A stretch of 64,000 nt of DNA, from NCBI RefSeq assembly GCF_030409945.1, contig NZ_JAUFQV010000011.1:62001-126000 (forward strand), written 5' to 3'. Under the pieces are notes generated by a model. The model saw nothing but the letters and a program-made list of their open reading frames with translations. It was not told the origin of the DNA and searched no databases. This DNA comes from Vibrio tapetis subsp. quintayensis. GTDB lineage: Bacteria; Pseudomonadota; Gammaproteobacteria; Enterobacterales; Vibrionaceae. This document shows, one piece after another, positions 52,554 to 62,136 of the stretch. Both the position numbers and the translations under genes were made by a program. Every line of letters starts with the position of its first letter. The first letter of the stretch is position 1.

Positions 52554-53675
52554 TTATAAATCTGTCGTTAACATCATAAGTTTTAAATCTTCTTCTTTCA
52601 TATAAGGAGAAATAGGTAGGCTAAAGACTTTTTTAGAAAGTTGGGACGCAATGGCCCATTTAAGATTTGGCTGTAAAGAGTCATTAAATGCTGTTTGTTG
52701 ATGCATACAAGTTCCATAGTACACCATCGTCGGAACACCCTGTGCTTTATACTTAAGCATTTCAGCTTCACGATTATCTGCAACTAACGTATATTGTGCC
52801 CAGGAGCTCTCGTAACCCTCAGGTACAAATGGTGTTTTGTATTTTGATGACAATTTCTCTGTGTATTTTTCAGCTATTTGATTTCTACTAATTAACTCTT
52901 GAGGGAATGCAGCAAGCTTTTCTAACAAGATAGCCGCTTGGATGGTATCTAGTCGTGAGTTTACTCCAATACGCACATTGTCATATTTATCTTTACCTTT
53001 TCCGTGTACGCGGTATGAGCGAAGTAGCGCTGCATACTCATCATTATCGGTAAACACTGCGCCGCCATCACCGTAACAGCCTAATGGCTTAGCTGGGAAG
53101 AAGCTGGTTGTCGCAATATCACCAAAACTGCCAGCTCGTTTTTTAATACCATTTTTATCGCTAATTGAGCCACCAAAACCTTGCGCCGCATCTTCAATAA
53201 CCTTTAAATTGTATTTCTTAGCAATACACTCTATTTCAGGATAATTTGCAGGTAAGCCAAAGAGGTCCACTGCAACAATTGCTTTAAGGTTTAACTGACC
53301 TTCTTCAATCGTCTGTTTAATGCGTTTTTCTAGGTCAATTGGACAAATATTGAACGTATCTTCATCTGAGTCCACAAAAACTGGGGTAGCTTTTGCAAAA
53401 GCAATGGTTTCGGCAGAAGCGAAAAAGGTAAAAGTTGGACAAAATACAGCATCCCCTTCTTTTATATCCAATACCATCAACGCAAGTGTCAGTGCATCTG
53501 TACCATTAGCACAAGTAATAGCGTGTTTAACACCTACGTAGTCAGCTAGTCGTTCTTCTAACTCTTGTACTTCTGGCCCCATGATGTATTTACCGTGTTC
53601 AAGTACGTTCGCTATTCTTGCATCGATTTTCTCTTTAAGAAAATGGTATTGGGATTTCAAATCAATAAATTCCAT
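52554..53675 (-). CDS. wbpE: UDP-sugar 3-aminotransferase (WbpE-like, DegT family)
   Basis: PLP aminotransferase of 373 residues. It shows FIDLKSQYHFLKEKIDARI, the phosphate-binding ITCANGTDALTLALMVLDI, VIEDAAQGFGG and the PLP lysine in TSFFPAKPLGCYGDGGAV. Together with the WbpA-like dehydrogenase (58007) and WbpB-like oxidoreductase (57047) it forms the set that turns UDP-GlcNAcA into UDP-GlcNAc3NA by oxidation and transamination at C3. It is separated from those two by the acyl-carrier genes. Confidence 0.85.
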   Translation of the reverse strand: MEFIDLKSQYHFLKEKIDARIANVLEHGKYIMGPEVQELEERLADYVGVKHAITCANGTDALTLALMVLDIKEGDAVFCPTFTFFASAETIAFAKATPVFVDSDEDTFNICPIDLEKRIKQTIEEGQLNLKAIVAVDLFGLPANYPEIECIAKKYNLKVIEDAAQGFGGSISDKNGIKKRAGSFGDIATTSFFPAKPLGCYGDGGAVFTDNDEYAALLRSYRVHGKGKDKYDNVRIGVNSRLDTIQAAILLEKLAAFPQELISRNQIAEKYTEKLSSKYKTPFVPEGYESSWAQYTLVADNREAEMLKYKAQGVPTMVYYGTCMHQQTAFNDSLQPNLKWAIASQLSKKVFSLPISPYMKEEDLKLMMLTTDL

Positions 53676-53721
53676 TTAAGGTGCCTCTTTAATTCATGTT
53701 AGTTAACACAAGACCGAATTC

Positions 53722-54561
53722 TTACATTTTTAAAACCTTTCTAGCAGGGTTACCAAAGTAAGAGCTACCATCAGGAACATTACTTACTACAACAGCACCT
53801 AAACCGATAACTGCATTATTACCAACTATTTTTCGTTGTAATATAGATGCATTTGGTGCAATTCTAGTGTTCGAACCAACTTTAACGTATCCGCAAAGAG
53901 CTACTGAAGCAGTAATAGTGCAACGTTCTCCTATCATACAATCATGTGCTATGTGATTTAAGGCATCTAGCTTACTACCCTTCCCAATAACAGTATTATT
54001 AAAATTCCCTTTAGAAATGTTGCAGCCGGAGCCTATTTCAACACCATCACCAATAATTACTCCACCTAATGATGGAATAGCGTAATATTCATTGTCATAG
54101 TAAAAAGAATAACCTTCGCTACCAATTGTAGCATTAGCTCTTATAATGCAGTCTGTGCCTATTTTAGTCCCTCCCCTAATTACAACTCCGCTCTCAACAA
54201 TAGTCCTTTCGCCTATTATCACTCCATCATCGATAGTGCAGTTTTCTCCGATTAAAGCTGTGGGAGAAAGTAATGATCTGTTCTTTTTAAATTCAAGAGC
54301 TTTGATAAGTTTTACTAGGCATTTCTTGCTATTCTCCACTACAATGCAATTGTAACCATCTACTTTTTTTTGAGTTAGCAATACATAACCTTCTTGAGAC
54401 TCAGGCAAATCACCTTTAGTATACTCACAGAGACTATGCTCTAATGGTTCAGATATATCTGAGATAGATGTAACTTCGAAGTCTTTACCGAAGTGTTCGC
54501 ATTTATCTAAAAGCTTACAAATGTCACTCACAAGGAGTGGATGAGAGAATGTATTATTCAT
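53722..54561 (-). CDS. LpxD-like N-acyltransferase
   Basis: 279-residue acyltransferase with an N-terminal nucleotide-binding-type domain (1-95) and a left-handed beta-helix (100-270), the layout of LpxD. The helix has IGENCTIDDGVIIGERTIVE, the catalytic-histidine region LDALNHIAHDCMIGERCTI (compare LpxD Q-x-AHN) and ends YFGNPARKVLKM. LpxD uses acyl-ACP to N-acylate an amino sugar. With a dedicated ACP and ligase nearby and no WbpD present, it probably N-acylates the 3-amino group of UDP-GlcNAc3NA. The housekeeping lpxD would be in an lpx operon, not here. Confidence 0.78.
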   Translation of the reverse strand: MNNTFSHPLLVSDICKLLDKCEHFGKDFEVTSISDISEPLEHSLCEYTKGDLPESQEGYVLLTQKKVDGYNCIVVENSKKCLVKLIKALEFKKNRSLLSPTALIGENCTIDDGVIIGERTIVESGVVIRGGTKIGTDCIIRANATIGSEGYSFYYDNEYYAIPSLGGVIIGDGVEIGSGCNISKGNFNNTVIGKGSKLDALNHIAHDCMIGERCTITASVALCGYVKVGSNTRIAPNASILQRKIVGNNAVIGLGAVVVSNVPDGSSYFGNPARKVLKM

Positions 54562-54594
54562 AACTGAATCCTATTTGCCTTCGAATTCTATAAA

Positions 54595-55317
54595 CTATGC
54601 GGTGCTGCCTGCATCAACAGTAATAGTTGAACCCGTAATGCCTGCTGCATTCTCTGACAGTAAATATATTATCATACCAGTTGCATCGGATACATTTGCA
54701 AGCCTACCAAGGCAACTCCGTCTTTTGATTTTTTCCAACTTATCTCCCACTAAACCATCGGTCATATTGGTTTCCATATAGCCGGGAGCGAGAGTGTTAA
54801 CTGTAATCTGCGCCTTACCTAACTCTCGGGCCAAAGATTTAGTAAAACCTCCTAGTGCAGATTTAGTTGCACCATATACGCTCAAACCATTAAAACCTGT
54901 AGAGCCGATTATCGAGCCTACATTTACAATTCTGCCCGTTTTGTTTAGCAACATAGAGCGTGATACATATTTTGTTAGAAGTATTGGAGCCTCAACATTG
55001 ACTTTGATCACTTCTGAAATATCAGATTCGTGCATTGTAGCGAGAACACCATCATGGCCTAAGGCAGCATTATTAATCAAACCGTAGATACGGCCGTGAT
55101 CTTTTGTAATTTGCTTCACTAGTAACGATATTTTCGCCGTGTTTGCAAAGTCAAACTGGTAGAAATATACACGCTCTGGGTATTCCGATTGGAGGCTGCT
55201 ATATTCTTCTGTTTCTGTTCGGCTAATACCAATGACGTTGTAACCAGCATCAGCCAACTGTTTTGAGATCTCCAAACCTAATCCTTTAGCAGATCCCGTA
55301 ACAATCACATTTCTCAT
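54595..55317 (-). CDS. FabG-like short-chain dehydrogenase
   Basis: 240-residue classical SDR of the 3-oxoacyl-ACP reductase type. TGSAKGLGLEISKQL binds NADP, NNAALGHDG and VNVGSIIGSTG follow, the catalytic Y-x3-K is in SVYGATKSALGG, and the C-terminus is GITGSTITVDAGSTA. Its partner is probably the ACP at 56650, so it may reduce a 3-oxoacyl chain to the 3-hydroxyacyl form before transfer. It overlaps the ligase gene by 4 bp. Confidence 0.82.
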   Translation of the reverse strand: MRNVIVTGSAKGLGLEISKQLADAGYNVIGISRTETEEYSSLQSEYPERVYFYQFDFANTAKISLLVKQITKDHGRIYGLINNAALGHDGVLATMHESDISEVIKVNVEAPILLTKYVSRSMLLNKTGRIVNVGSIIGSTGFNGLSVYGATKSALGGFTKSLARELGKAQITVNTLAPGYMETNMTDGLVGDKLEKIKRRSCLGRLANVSDATGMIIYLLSENAAGITGSTITVDAGSTA

Positions 55318-56669
55318 TTCTTGTTCCTAATTTTCTTTCCAGTAGTATTTATTCCGATCACATCAACACGTTTCACTACTGCTGGTATTTCAAATAATTC
55401 AAGTTTATCTCTGCAGAACGCGATTAGTTCAGCCTTAAGCTCCTTTATTGGGAGCGCCTCACCTCGCTTTGTAACTACAACCTCAGCAGATACAAGAGCT
55501 CCCAAGACAGAGTTATTTTTAGCAAATACCTTCGCCATTGAGACAAAAGGGCTCGCCTCCAATGCTGACTCAACTTTTTCTGGCATGACCTTATTGCCAC
55601 CAACGTTGATTGAGCCACTATCACGCCCGAGAAAAATAACCCGTTCACCTTTGACTTCAACCAAATCACCAGTGTTAATAAAGCCGTCACGATCAAGCTC
55701 TAGTTCACCTTTGACAAACTTAGAGCAACCGTGCTGACTTTTTATCCATAGCAAGCCATCTTCCACTTTAAGCTTACATAGTAAACTAGAGTTCTCGGCC
55801 AAAAGGTGAGTAGAGAAACCTTCTTGCTTATCTTTAACCGCGAAGCCAACACCAGCTTCTGTCGAAGCATAAATATGAATAATATTCGTATCAGGAAAAC
55901 TCTTTGATAAAGCTGTTAAGATACTTTGATTACTAATCTCACCACCTAAAGTAATTCGCTTCAAAGGAATACTCCTATGTGAGGGAACCATAAGTGCTTT
56001 TCGCCAGAAGGATGGTGTGGCCGAGAGACAGTTAACATGTTTCTTTGCATACAGTTTGACCAATGAATGAATAGACTCATTTTTCGCTGGTATAACTAGA
56101 GTCGACCCCGCAACAGCCGCTTGCAAATAGACCTGAAGCCCTGCAAATCTATTAATGTCATATGAGAGTCCCCAAATGAATTCCTGACCACGTTCAATAT
56201 TTTTTTGAGTCGTCGCTGTGAGCGCGCTTAATGAGTATGAAGCGAGTTTAGGAGTACCTGTTGTTCCAGACGTTGCCAATATATATTCATTAGCAGTTCT
56301 ATTGGTCGCCCCTTGCAGACTTGTGATTTCTTCAACTGAGGTAACAACTCCATTGCCTAACCTTACAATAAATTCAATGCCAATTGATCTATAAAAATCC
56401 GCTTCATTACCATGAATATCATTCGGTTGCAGAAAAATACTACTACAAACACTGTCTATCGCAGGTAGGTATATCGCTAAGGATTCTCTATCTTCGGAAA
56501 CAACAGTACAGTTTTTGTTTTTTAACTCAGGAAATTTGTTGTAAAACTCAGTACACAACTCCAGAATACGCCCAAATGTATAACATGAATTTTGGAAGTT
56601 TAGAAAAACCCTTTCGCTTGGTATCTGCCGTACGTAACTTATGATTTTGTTATGCATTTCGGTTTTCAT
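55314..56669 (-). CDS. AMP-dependent acyl-ACP ligase, second module
   Basis: 451-residue ANL-superfamily ligase. Motifs are A3 YILATSGTTGTPKLASYS, A5 IIHIYASTEAGVGFA, A7 DGFINTGDLVEVKG, and the C-terminal GINTTGKKIRNKK with the catalytic lysine. It overlaps the ACP gene by 20 bp, a strong sign that it loads that carrier. It is only distantly similar to the ligase at 23282. The acid it activates is unknown. Confidence 0.85.
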   Translation of the reverse strand: MKTEMHNKIISYVRQIPSERVFLNFQNSCYTFGRILELCTEFYNKFPELKNKNCTVVSEDRESLAIYLPAIDSVCSSIFLQPNDIHGNEADFYRSIGIEFIVRLGNGVVTSVEEITSLQGATNRTANEYILATSGTTGTPKLASYSLSALTATTQKNIERGQEFIWGLSYDINRFAGLQVYLQAAVAGSTLVIPAKNESIHSLVKLYAKKHVNCLSATPSFWRKALMVPSHRSIPLKRITLGGEISNQSILTALSKSFPDTNIIHIYASTEAGVGFAVKDKQEGFSTHLLAENSSLLCKLKVEDGLLWIKSQHGCSKFVKGELELDRDGFINTGDLVEVKGERVIFLGRDSGSINVGGNKVMPEKVESALEASPFVSMAKVFAKNNSVLGALVSAEVVVTKRGEALPIKELKAELIAFCRDKLELFEIPAVVKRVDVIGINTTGKKIRNKK

Positions 56670-56895
56670 AGATCGCTACGAACTCACCAAATGTTGTAGG
56701 GTATACTGCATCTTCCATTTCTTGAAACGGGTCAAAGTCCAATTCTTCTTCAAGTAAAGCAACCAAAATAGCAAACCCTAAAGAATCTAATCCACTTTCC
56801 AATAACACTTGTTCATCATCAATATTTGTATACTGAAGCTCAACACTTGTTTGCTCTAATGCTTCATTTAATTTTTCCACTATGATTTTTTTCAT
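56650..56895 (-). CDS. Acyl carrier protein, second module
   Basis: 81-residue acidic carrier protein with the phosphopantetheine serine at Ser38 in LLESGLDSLGFAILVALL. It is more typical in motif (GLDSLG) than the ACP at 28728, and the two are not close copies. It is the first gene of the ACP-ligase-reductase-acyltransferase-aminotransferase run, after a 151-bp AT-rich gap in which I see no terminator. Confidence 0.88.
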   Translation of the reverse strand: MKKIIVEKLNEALEQTSVELQYTNIDDEQVLLESGLDSLGFAILVALLEEELDFDPFQEMEDAVYPTTFGEFVAIYENRNA

Positions 56896-57046
56896 ATCAG
56901 CTATCTCTTTTTTTCAATTTAAATGCGGGCATAAATACGTAATCAAAATTTATTACTAGCCTGTAAAATAAACCGTACTAGTACATGGTAATATATTATT
57001 TTGAGTTTATTTTAGTATTTTTTATCATACGCCTGCACACATTCCT

Positions 57047-57994
57047 CTACTTGACTAATTTTACTAGCAGGGGGTGATAATTCTCACTGTTTCTAACAGT
57101 CGTTTGGTCACGAATCTTCTCAACCGTTTCGATTGCAGCACGGTTTTCTTCTAACCCATAACCATTGCCATTTAATACATTCTGATAGCTTTGCGTGTGC
57201 AAGTCTGTAAAGCCGCCTGAGAACTCAAGCTCCTCATCACCAATCAAGATGCTGCGGTAGGTTTTCTTTTCACCTTGTACAGCGTTTTCTGGTAGATGAT
57301 TGGCATCAATAGATAAGAACCATTTAACATGGGCACGGTCATATTCAAGGTAGCCAGCAACGGTCTGCTCATCTTTGTAGTGAACTTCATTTGTTTTGAT
57401 ATCACCAAAGATAAAGTGCAACATATCGAAAAAATGAACGCCCACATTTGTTGCCACACCGCCAGACTTTTCACCGAGCCCCTTCCAAGACTTTAGGTAC
57501 CACTTCCCACGTGAAGTCATATAAGTCAATTCAACATCAAAGACTTTATCAGCTGGCGCATTTTGAACTTTTTCACGTAATGCTATAATGGATGGATGAA
57601 GTCGGAGTTGTAAGATGCTATTAACCTTTGCACCGTACTTCTCTTCATACACTTTTAGTGTGTTGAGTTCCTGGGAGTTAAGCACTAGTGGCTTTTCACA
57701 AATTACGTCGATACCGTTTTTAAGAGCAAACTTCATTTGCGGTGCATGTAGATAGTTAGGTGAACAAATCGAAATGTAATCTAACTTATTGCCTTTTAAT
57801 GCTTCGTCTTCTACATAGGCAGCAAAATCTTCAAACTCAGTGAAGAACTCAGAATCAGGAAAATGCATATCCATGATCCCAACTGAATCGTTGATATCCA
57901 TGGCAACTTCTAATGTATTACCAGTATCTTTAATGGCATTCAAATGACGAGGTGCTATGTAACCACCAATACCAATTAACGCAAACTTTTTCAT
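57047..57994 (-). CDS. wbpB: UDP-GlcNAcA 3-dehydrogenase (WbpB/WlbA-like)
   Basis: Gfo/Idh/MocA-family NAD oxidoreductase of 315 residues that oxidises C3 of UDP-GlcNAcA. It has the N-terminal FALIGIGGYIAPRHLNAIKD, the family motif VICEKPLVLNSQEL carrying the E-K-P, and GGVATNVGVHFFDMLHFIFG, which contains the conserved active-site histidine region. Close in layout to WbpB/WlbA. It lies 12 bp after the dehydrogenase gene. Confidence 0.9.
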   Translation of the reverse strand: MKKFALIGIGGYIAPRHLNAIKDTGNTLEVAMDINDSVGIMDMHFPDSEFFTEFEDFAAYVEDEALKGNKLDYISICSPNYLHAPQMKFALKNGIDVICEKPLVLNSQELNTLKVYEEKYGAKVNSILQLRLHPSIIALREKVQNAPADKVFDVELTYMTSRGKWYLKSWKGLGEKSGGVATNVGVHFFDMLHFIFGDIKTNEVHYKDEQTVAGYLEYDRAHVKWFLSIDANHLPENAVQGEKKTYRSILIGDEELEFSGGFTDLHTQSYQNVLNGNGYGLEENRAAIETVEKIRDQTTVRNSENYHPLLVKLVK

Positions 57995-58006
57995 TATTAT
58001 TATCCT

Positions 58007-59287
58007 TTAAAGACGAATATCTGAAATACCAGGTTCGAATATGTATTTAACATCGTATACTACATGACTTTCTTTACCAAGCTTCCTTATCGCATCAATA
58101 CCCATTTTCTTGGTTTCATCGTGGTCTACCGCTAGAATGATGCCCTCATAAGCACCCTCTTCTAGTTCCGTAATAAGCTGAATACCATATTCGTGTTCAA
58201 CTTCTTGAGGGTCAGCCCAATTATCAAATACGTCTACTTGAACATTGAAGTCTTTTAGCTCTTTGATGATTTCAATGACCTTGGTATTACGTACATCAGG
58301 ACAATCGCCTTTGAACGTAAAACCCATAATAAGGACTCGAGATTCATCAATGTGAATCTTCTCGCTTGATAGCTTTTTCACCATTTGAGTAGCAACATAT
58401 TGACCCATACCATCGTTAATACGACGACCAGCCAAGATCACTTCTGGAGAGTAACCTACTTCCTTAGCTTTATGGGTTAAGTAATAAGGGTCGACACTGA
58501 TGCAGTGTCCGCCAACTAGACCCGGCTTAAATGGTAGGAAGTTCCACTTAGTACCTGCCGCTTTTAATACTTCTTCAGTATCAATATCTAAACGGTTAAA
58601 GATTTTAGCGAATTCGTTAATAATGGCGATATTCAAATCACGCTGCGTATTTTCAATCACTTTTGCCGCTTCAGCGACTTTGATGCTTGAGGCTTTATGT
58701 GTACCTGCAGTGATGATGCTTTGATATACTTCATCAACAAAATCTGCCACTTCAGGCGTTGAGCCTGCCGTAATCTTCATGATAGTGGTTAACGTGTTAA
58801 CCTTATCACCCGGATTAATACGCTCTGGTGAGTATCCCGCGAAGAAATCTTCGTTAAATTTCAAACCAGAATTTCTCTCTATGATTGGGATGCACACTTC
58901 TTCAGTAGCGCCTGGGTATACTGTTGATTCAAACACAACGATATCACCTTTAGATACCACTTTGGCTAGTGAACCTGACGCCCTTTCAAGAGGAGTTAAA
59001 TCGGGTACATTTTCATCGGTAATTGGCGTTGGCACAGTAACAATATAAAAATTACAGTCCTTGATAGCAGAAAGTTCACACGTGTAGTTAGCGTATTTCG
59101 CTGCTGCCAACTGATCCGGAGAGCACTCTAAGGTCGAATCTTTTCCTTGCCTAAGCTCATCCACTCGCGCTTGATGAATATCAAAGCCAATAGTTGGCTG
59201 TTTTTTGCCAAACTCTACAGCCAAAGGAAGGCCAACGTACCCTAAGCCAATGATACCGACACGAGTATTTTCTAACGTTAAATTCAT
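58007..59287 (-). CDS. wbpA: UDP-GlcNAc 6-dehydrogenase (WbpA/TviB-like)
   Basis: Oxidises C6 of a UDP-HexNAc twice to the uronic acid. Rossmann motif [20 protein letters not shown], the [14 protein letters not shown] stretch, and the catalytic cysteine in [14 protein letters not shown] are present. Length 426 residues and the loop [11 protein letters not shown] fit the WbpA/TviB subgroup rather than the UDP-glucose dehydrogenases. The product feeds the WbpB and WbpE homologues downstream. It is the first sugar gene after wzc, with a 168-bp gap. Confidence 0.9.
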   Translation of the reverse strand: MNLTLENTRVGIIGLGYVGLPLAVEFGKKQPTIGFDIHQARVDELRQGKDSTLECSPDQLAAAKYANYTCELSAIKDCNFYIVTVPTPITDENVPDLTPLERASGSLAKVVSKGDIVVFESTVYPGATEEVCIPIIERNSGLKFNEDFFAGYSPERINPGDKVNTLTTIMKITAGSTPEVADFVDEVYQSIITAGTHKASSIKVAEAAKVIENTQRDLNIAIINEFAKIFNRLDIDTEEVLKAAGTKWNFLPFKPGLVGGHCISVDPYYLTHKAKEVGYSPEVILAGRRINDGMGQYVATQMVKKLSSEKIHIDESRVLIMGFTFKGDCPDVRNTKVIEIIKELKDFNVQVDVFDNWADPQEVEHEYGIQLITELEEGAYEGIILAVDHDETKKMGIDAIRKLGKESHVVYDVKYIFEPGISDIRL

Positions 59288-59455
59288 GTTTTTTATACCA
59301 ATTAATCAAATATTGTTCATTTTCCATTCTCAGTCCAACTGACATTCTGAGACACTTTCATCCATTTTGAGACAGCCTAATTTCGCCCGCCTCTTATAAA
59401 GCCTAGATTTTACTTACTTACCTAAAACCGCCCAATAGGTCCATCACAACTATCG

Positions 59456-61633
59456 TTACTTCGAAGAATACTCATAGTTATAATAACCATACCCATAACT
59501 AGAAGACGCTTTCTTCTCTGTCGCATTAAAGATTACGCCTTTCACATCAATACCGGCTTGATCAAAACGGTTTTTTGCTACGTCTATCTCTTTAACGGTA
59601 TTCTGACCAAAGCGCGTCACCATAAGTGTTGTACCCGCTAATGCGCCTACAATGCTCGGGTCTGTCACCGCTAGCACAGGTGGGGTATCTACAATTACTA
59701 GGTCGTAGTTTTCTGAAGCCCAGTCCACTAGCTCTTGCAAGCGTTTGTGCATCAACAATTCAGATGGATTGGGTGGTACTTGCCCGCGGGTAATAATATC
59801 TAGGTTTTCTATTTTAGAATCTTTAACTACGGCAGCTATGTCAACTTTGCCGCTTAACAAATCAGACAACCCGTTGTCCCAATTGAGGCCGAAAGTTTGT
59901 TGTAAATAGCCCTTACGCATATCAGCATCAATAAGCAATACTTTTTGGCCAGTTTTAGCAGCAACGGCTGCAAAGTTAGTCGATACAAAAGACTTACCCA
60001 CACCTGGCGCTGGGCCAGAGATCATCAGCACATTATTTTTTGCTTCCATCATGGCAAAGTGCAAGCTTGTTCTTAGGCCGCGCAGTGCTTCAATAGAAAG
60101 GTCGGCTGGGTTGCTTTCTGCTAGCAATAGCATTTCGCCCGTAGCGTTATTTTTGCTCTTGTTTTTTGATTTGCGTTTAAAGCGATCAAACAGCTCTAAT
60201 TGAAAAGCCGATTTAGGGATGCTGGCATACACACTTAGGCCTATTTCTTCAATTTGGTCTGGGTTTTCAACGCCACGGTGGAACGCCGCTTTCACCAACA
60301 CAAAAGCAACACTTAACATGCCACCAAGTAATGTCGCTAACACCGCTATCAATGGTTTTTTCGGTTTAACGGCTCTTGCGTAGGCTTGTGCATCATCCAA
60401 AATGCGCACGTTACCCACAGTGCTGGCTTTAATGATGTTCAGTTCTTGCACTTTATTCAGCAGTTGGATGTAAATTTGTTGGTTTACCTCTACATCACGA
60501 GTCATGCGCAGTATTTCACGCTGTGTTTTAGGCAGCTGTTGCACTTGCTTGTTTAGGCGATCTTTTTCACCGAGTAGTGTGTTTCTTTTATCAATTAAAG
60601 ATAGGTACGCAGGGTGGTCTTTAGTAAAGCGCTGGCTAATGTCGCTTTCTTTGAATGTTAGCTCGTTAAGTTGCGCTTCCAGCTCTACCATTACTTTTAA
60701 GGTAGACTGCGCTTCAAGCCCAAGATCTATCGACTCATTATCTTGGCGATATTGGTTTAGCTTATCTTCGGCTGCCATTAAGCTGGTTTTAATGTCTGGC
60801 AGGTGGCTGCTTAAAAACTGTAAGCTTTTTTGTGCTTCTTCTGACTGGCGCTCTACATTTTGTAAAAAGTAATTGTGGCTAATGTCGTTAAGTAACTCAG
60901 AAATTAGTGTTTTCTGTTCACCCTCTAATGACAGCGAAATAATGCCCGTTTGTTTGCCTCTTTCTGAAATAGACAAGCTTTGGCTTAGCCCTGCAATTGC
61001 TTCCAGTTTAGAACGTTTGCCAATGCTAAATACAAAACCATTGCTAGAATCTAGATGAGCAACAAATATCTTGTAGCTATCTTTTTGTGCAAGCTCGCCG
61101 GCTTTACCCTCAAGAATTACACGTTCGTCATCACGTACCAGTTGGTAGGTTTGCTTTTCTGCATCCAGCACCACAATTTGATGGCCTAACTCGAGTACAT
61201 GATCGGGCATTTCGTAACGACTTACATCAATACGGTTAACATCACCCGTTAGCCGTGCCCAGCCTTTCCCTACGATAGGAAAGTAGCTTGGTGACACCAG
61301 GGTGGTTAAATTAAACTTGTCTACCGTGTCGCCCAAAATCATGCGAGATTTAATGATCTCGATTTCCGTCGTAGCCGAAGACTCTGAAGAGAACATGTCC
61401 CCCATGTCTCCTACCATGGCAGAAATGCCGCCTTTACTTTTTTCTTCAATTTGAATCAGCGCATCGGCTTTGTAAATCGGCGTAGAAAGCAGCGCAAAAG
61501 CCACACCGGCTACTGCAAACAAAAATGTAGTGGCAATGATCATCCATTTGGCATCCAGTAGAATGCCAAACAGTTTGCCTAGGTCGATTTCATCAGATGA
61601 AGAGTCGACTTGTTTTGAAGGTTGAGTCGTCAT
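59456..61633 (-). CDS. wzc: Wzc tyrosine autokinase, polysaccharide co-polymerase
   Basis: Inner membrane protein that controls capsule chain length and export with Wza. The N-terminal Wzz domain starts EIDLGKLFGILLDAKWMIIA, the second membrane segment is LIAVLATLLGGMLSVAFVLV (about residues 430-450), and the C-terminal BY-kinase has Walker A GPAPGVGKSFVS, Walker A' VLLIDADMRKGYLQ and Walker B LVIVDTPPV. It ends in a tyrosine cluster (SSYGYGYYNYEYSSK) that is autophosphorylated and reset by Wzb. 725 residues, complete. Confidence 0.95.
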   Translation of the reverse strand: MTTQPSKQVDSSSDEIDLGKLFGILLDAKWMIIATTFLFAVAGVAFALLSTPIYKADALIQIEEKSKGGISAMVGDMGDMFSSESSATTEIEIIKSRMILGDTVDKFNLTTLVSPSYFPIVGKGWARLTGDVNRIDVSRYEMPDHVLELGHQIVVLDAEKQTYQLVRDDERVILEGKAGELAQKDSYKIFVAHLDSSNGFVFSIGKRSKLEAIAGLSQSLSISERGKQTGIISLSLEGEQKTLISELLNDISHNYFLQNVERQSEEAQKSLQFLSSHLPDIKTSLMAAEDKLNQYRQDNESIDLGLEAQSTLKVMVELEAQLNELTFKESDISQRFTKDHPAYLSLIDKRNTLLGEKDRLNKQVQQLPKTQREILRMTRDVEVNQQIYIQLLNKVQELNIIKASTVGNVRILDDAQAYARAVKPKKPLIAVLATLLGGMLSVAFVLVKAAFHRGVENPDQIEEIGLSVYASIPKSAFQLELFDRFKRKSKNKSKNNATGEMLLLAESNPADLSIEALRGLRTSLHFAMMEAKNNVLMISGPAPGVGKSFVSTNFAAVAAKTGQKVLLIDADMRKGYLQQTFGLNWDNGLSDLLSGKVDIAAVVKDSKIENLDIITRGQVPPNPSELLMHKRLQELVDWASENYDLVIVDTPPVLAVTDPSIVGALAGTTLMVTRFGQNTVKEIDVAKNRFDQAGIDVKGVIFNATEKKASSSYGYGYYNYEYSSK

Positions 61634-61695
61634 GTTTGTAATAATTCTTATGTTGAGGTGAAGTGCGAAGTTCTAAACTCTAAGTCCTAAGTAAG

Positions 61696-62136
61696 TTAAA
61701 GCTTTTTGAACCAGGCGTCTGCGGACTTTTCGATTAAGTCGTAGGCAAAGTCGAAGGCTTCTTTACTTTGTTTGTATGGATCTGGAATGTCTTTTTGGCC
61801 AATCCACTGGCCAAATAACATGGTTTTTCCGCGGGCTTCTGGGGCAATCTGTGTCAGGGCTTCCATGTGGCCTTTTTCCATGACTAGAATAAGGTCGTAT
61901 CGGCTACACAACTCTGAAGTTAACTGTTGAGAGCCGTGCCCTTCTAGGCTTACACCGTGTTCGCTGGCGACTTCTGTTGCCATTGCATCGGCGGGTTTGC
62001 CTTCAAGACGGCTTTTTTTAGAAGCTATTCCTGCAGAGGCCACTTCTTTATTCGGTAATAACTTTTGTAAGTAGCGCTCACCAATTGGCGAGCGGCAAAT
62101 ATTGCCTACACAAACGACTAATATCTTATTAAACAT
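61696..62136 (-). CDS. wzb: Wzb low-molecular-weight tyrosine phosphatase
   Basis: Cytosolic phosphatase that dephosphorylates the Wzc tail. The P-loop C-x5-R is VCVGNICRSPIGERYL near the N-terminus and the general acid aspartate is in DIPDPYKQ. 146 residues, typical. It shares one base with wza and precedes wzc by 62 bp. Confidence 0.95.
   Translation of the reverse strand: MFNKILVVCVGNICRSPIGERYLQKLLPNKEVASAGIASKKSRLEGKPADAMATEVASEHGVSLEGHGSQQLTSELCSRYDLILVMEKGHMEALTQIAPEARGKTMLFGQWIGQKDIPDPYKQSKEAFDFAYDLIEKSADAWFKKL

Noticed and set aside
60504..60872. Plus-strand open frame of 122 codons inside wzc
   Set aside because: Antisense shadow of the wzc coiled-coil region with low-complexity Ser/Leu composition. 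Similar shadows at 55321-55737 and 31096-31494 were dropped too.
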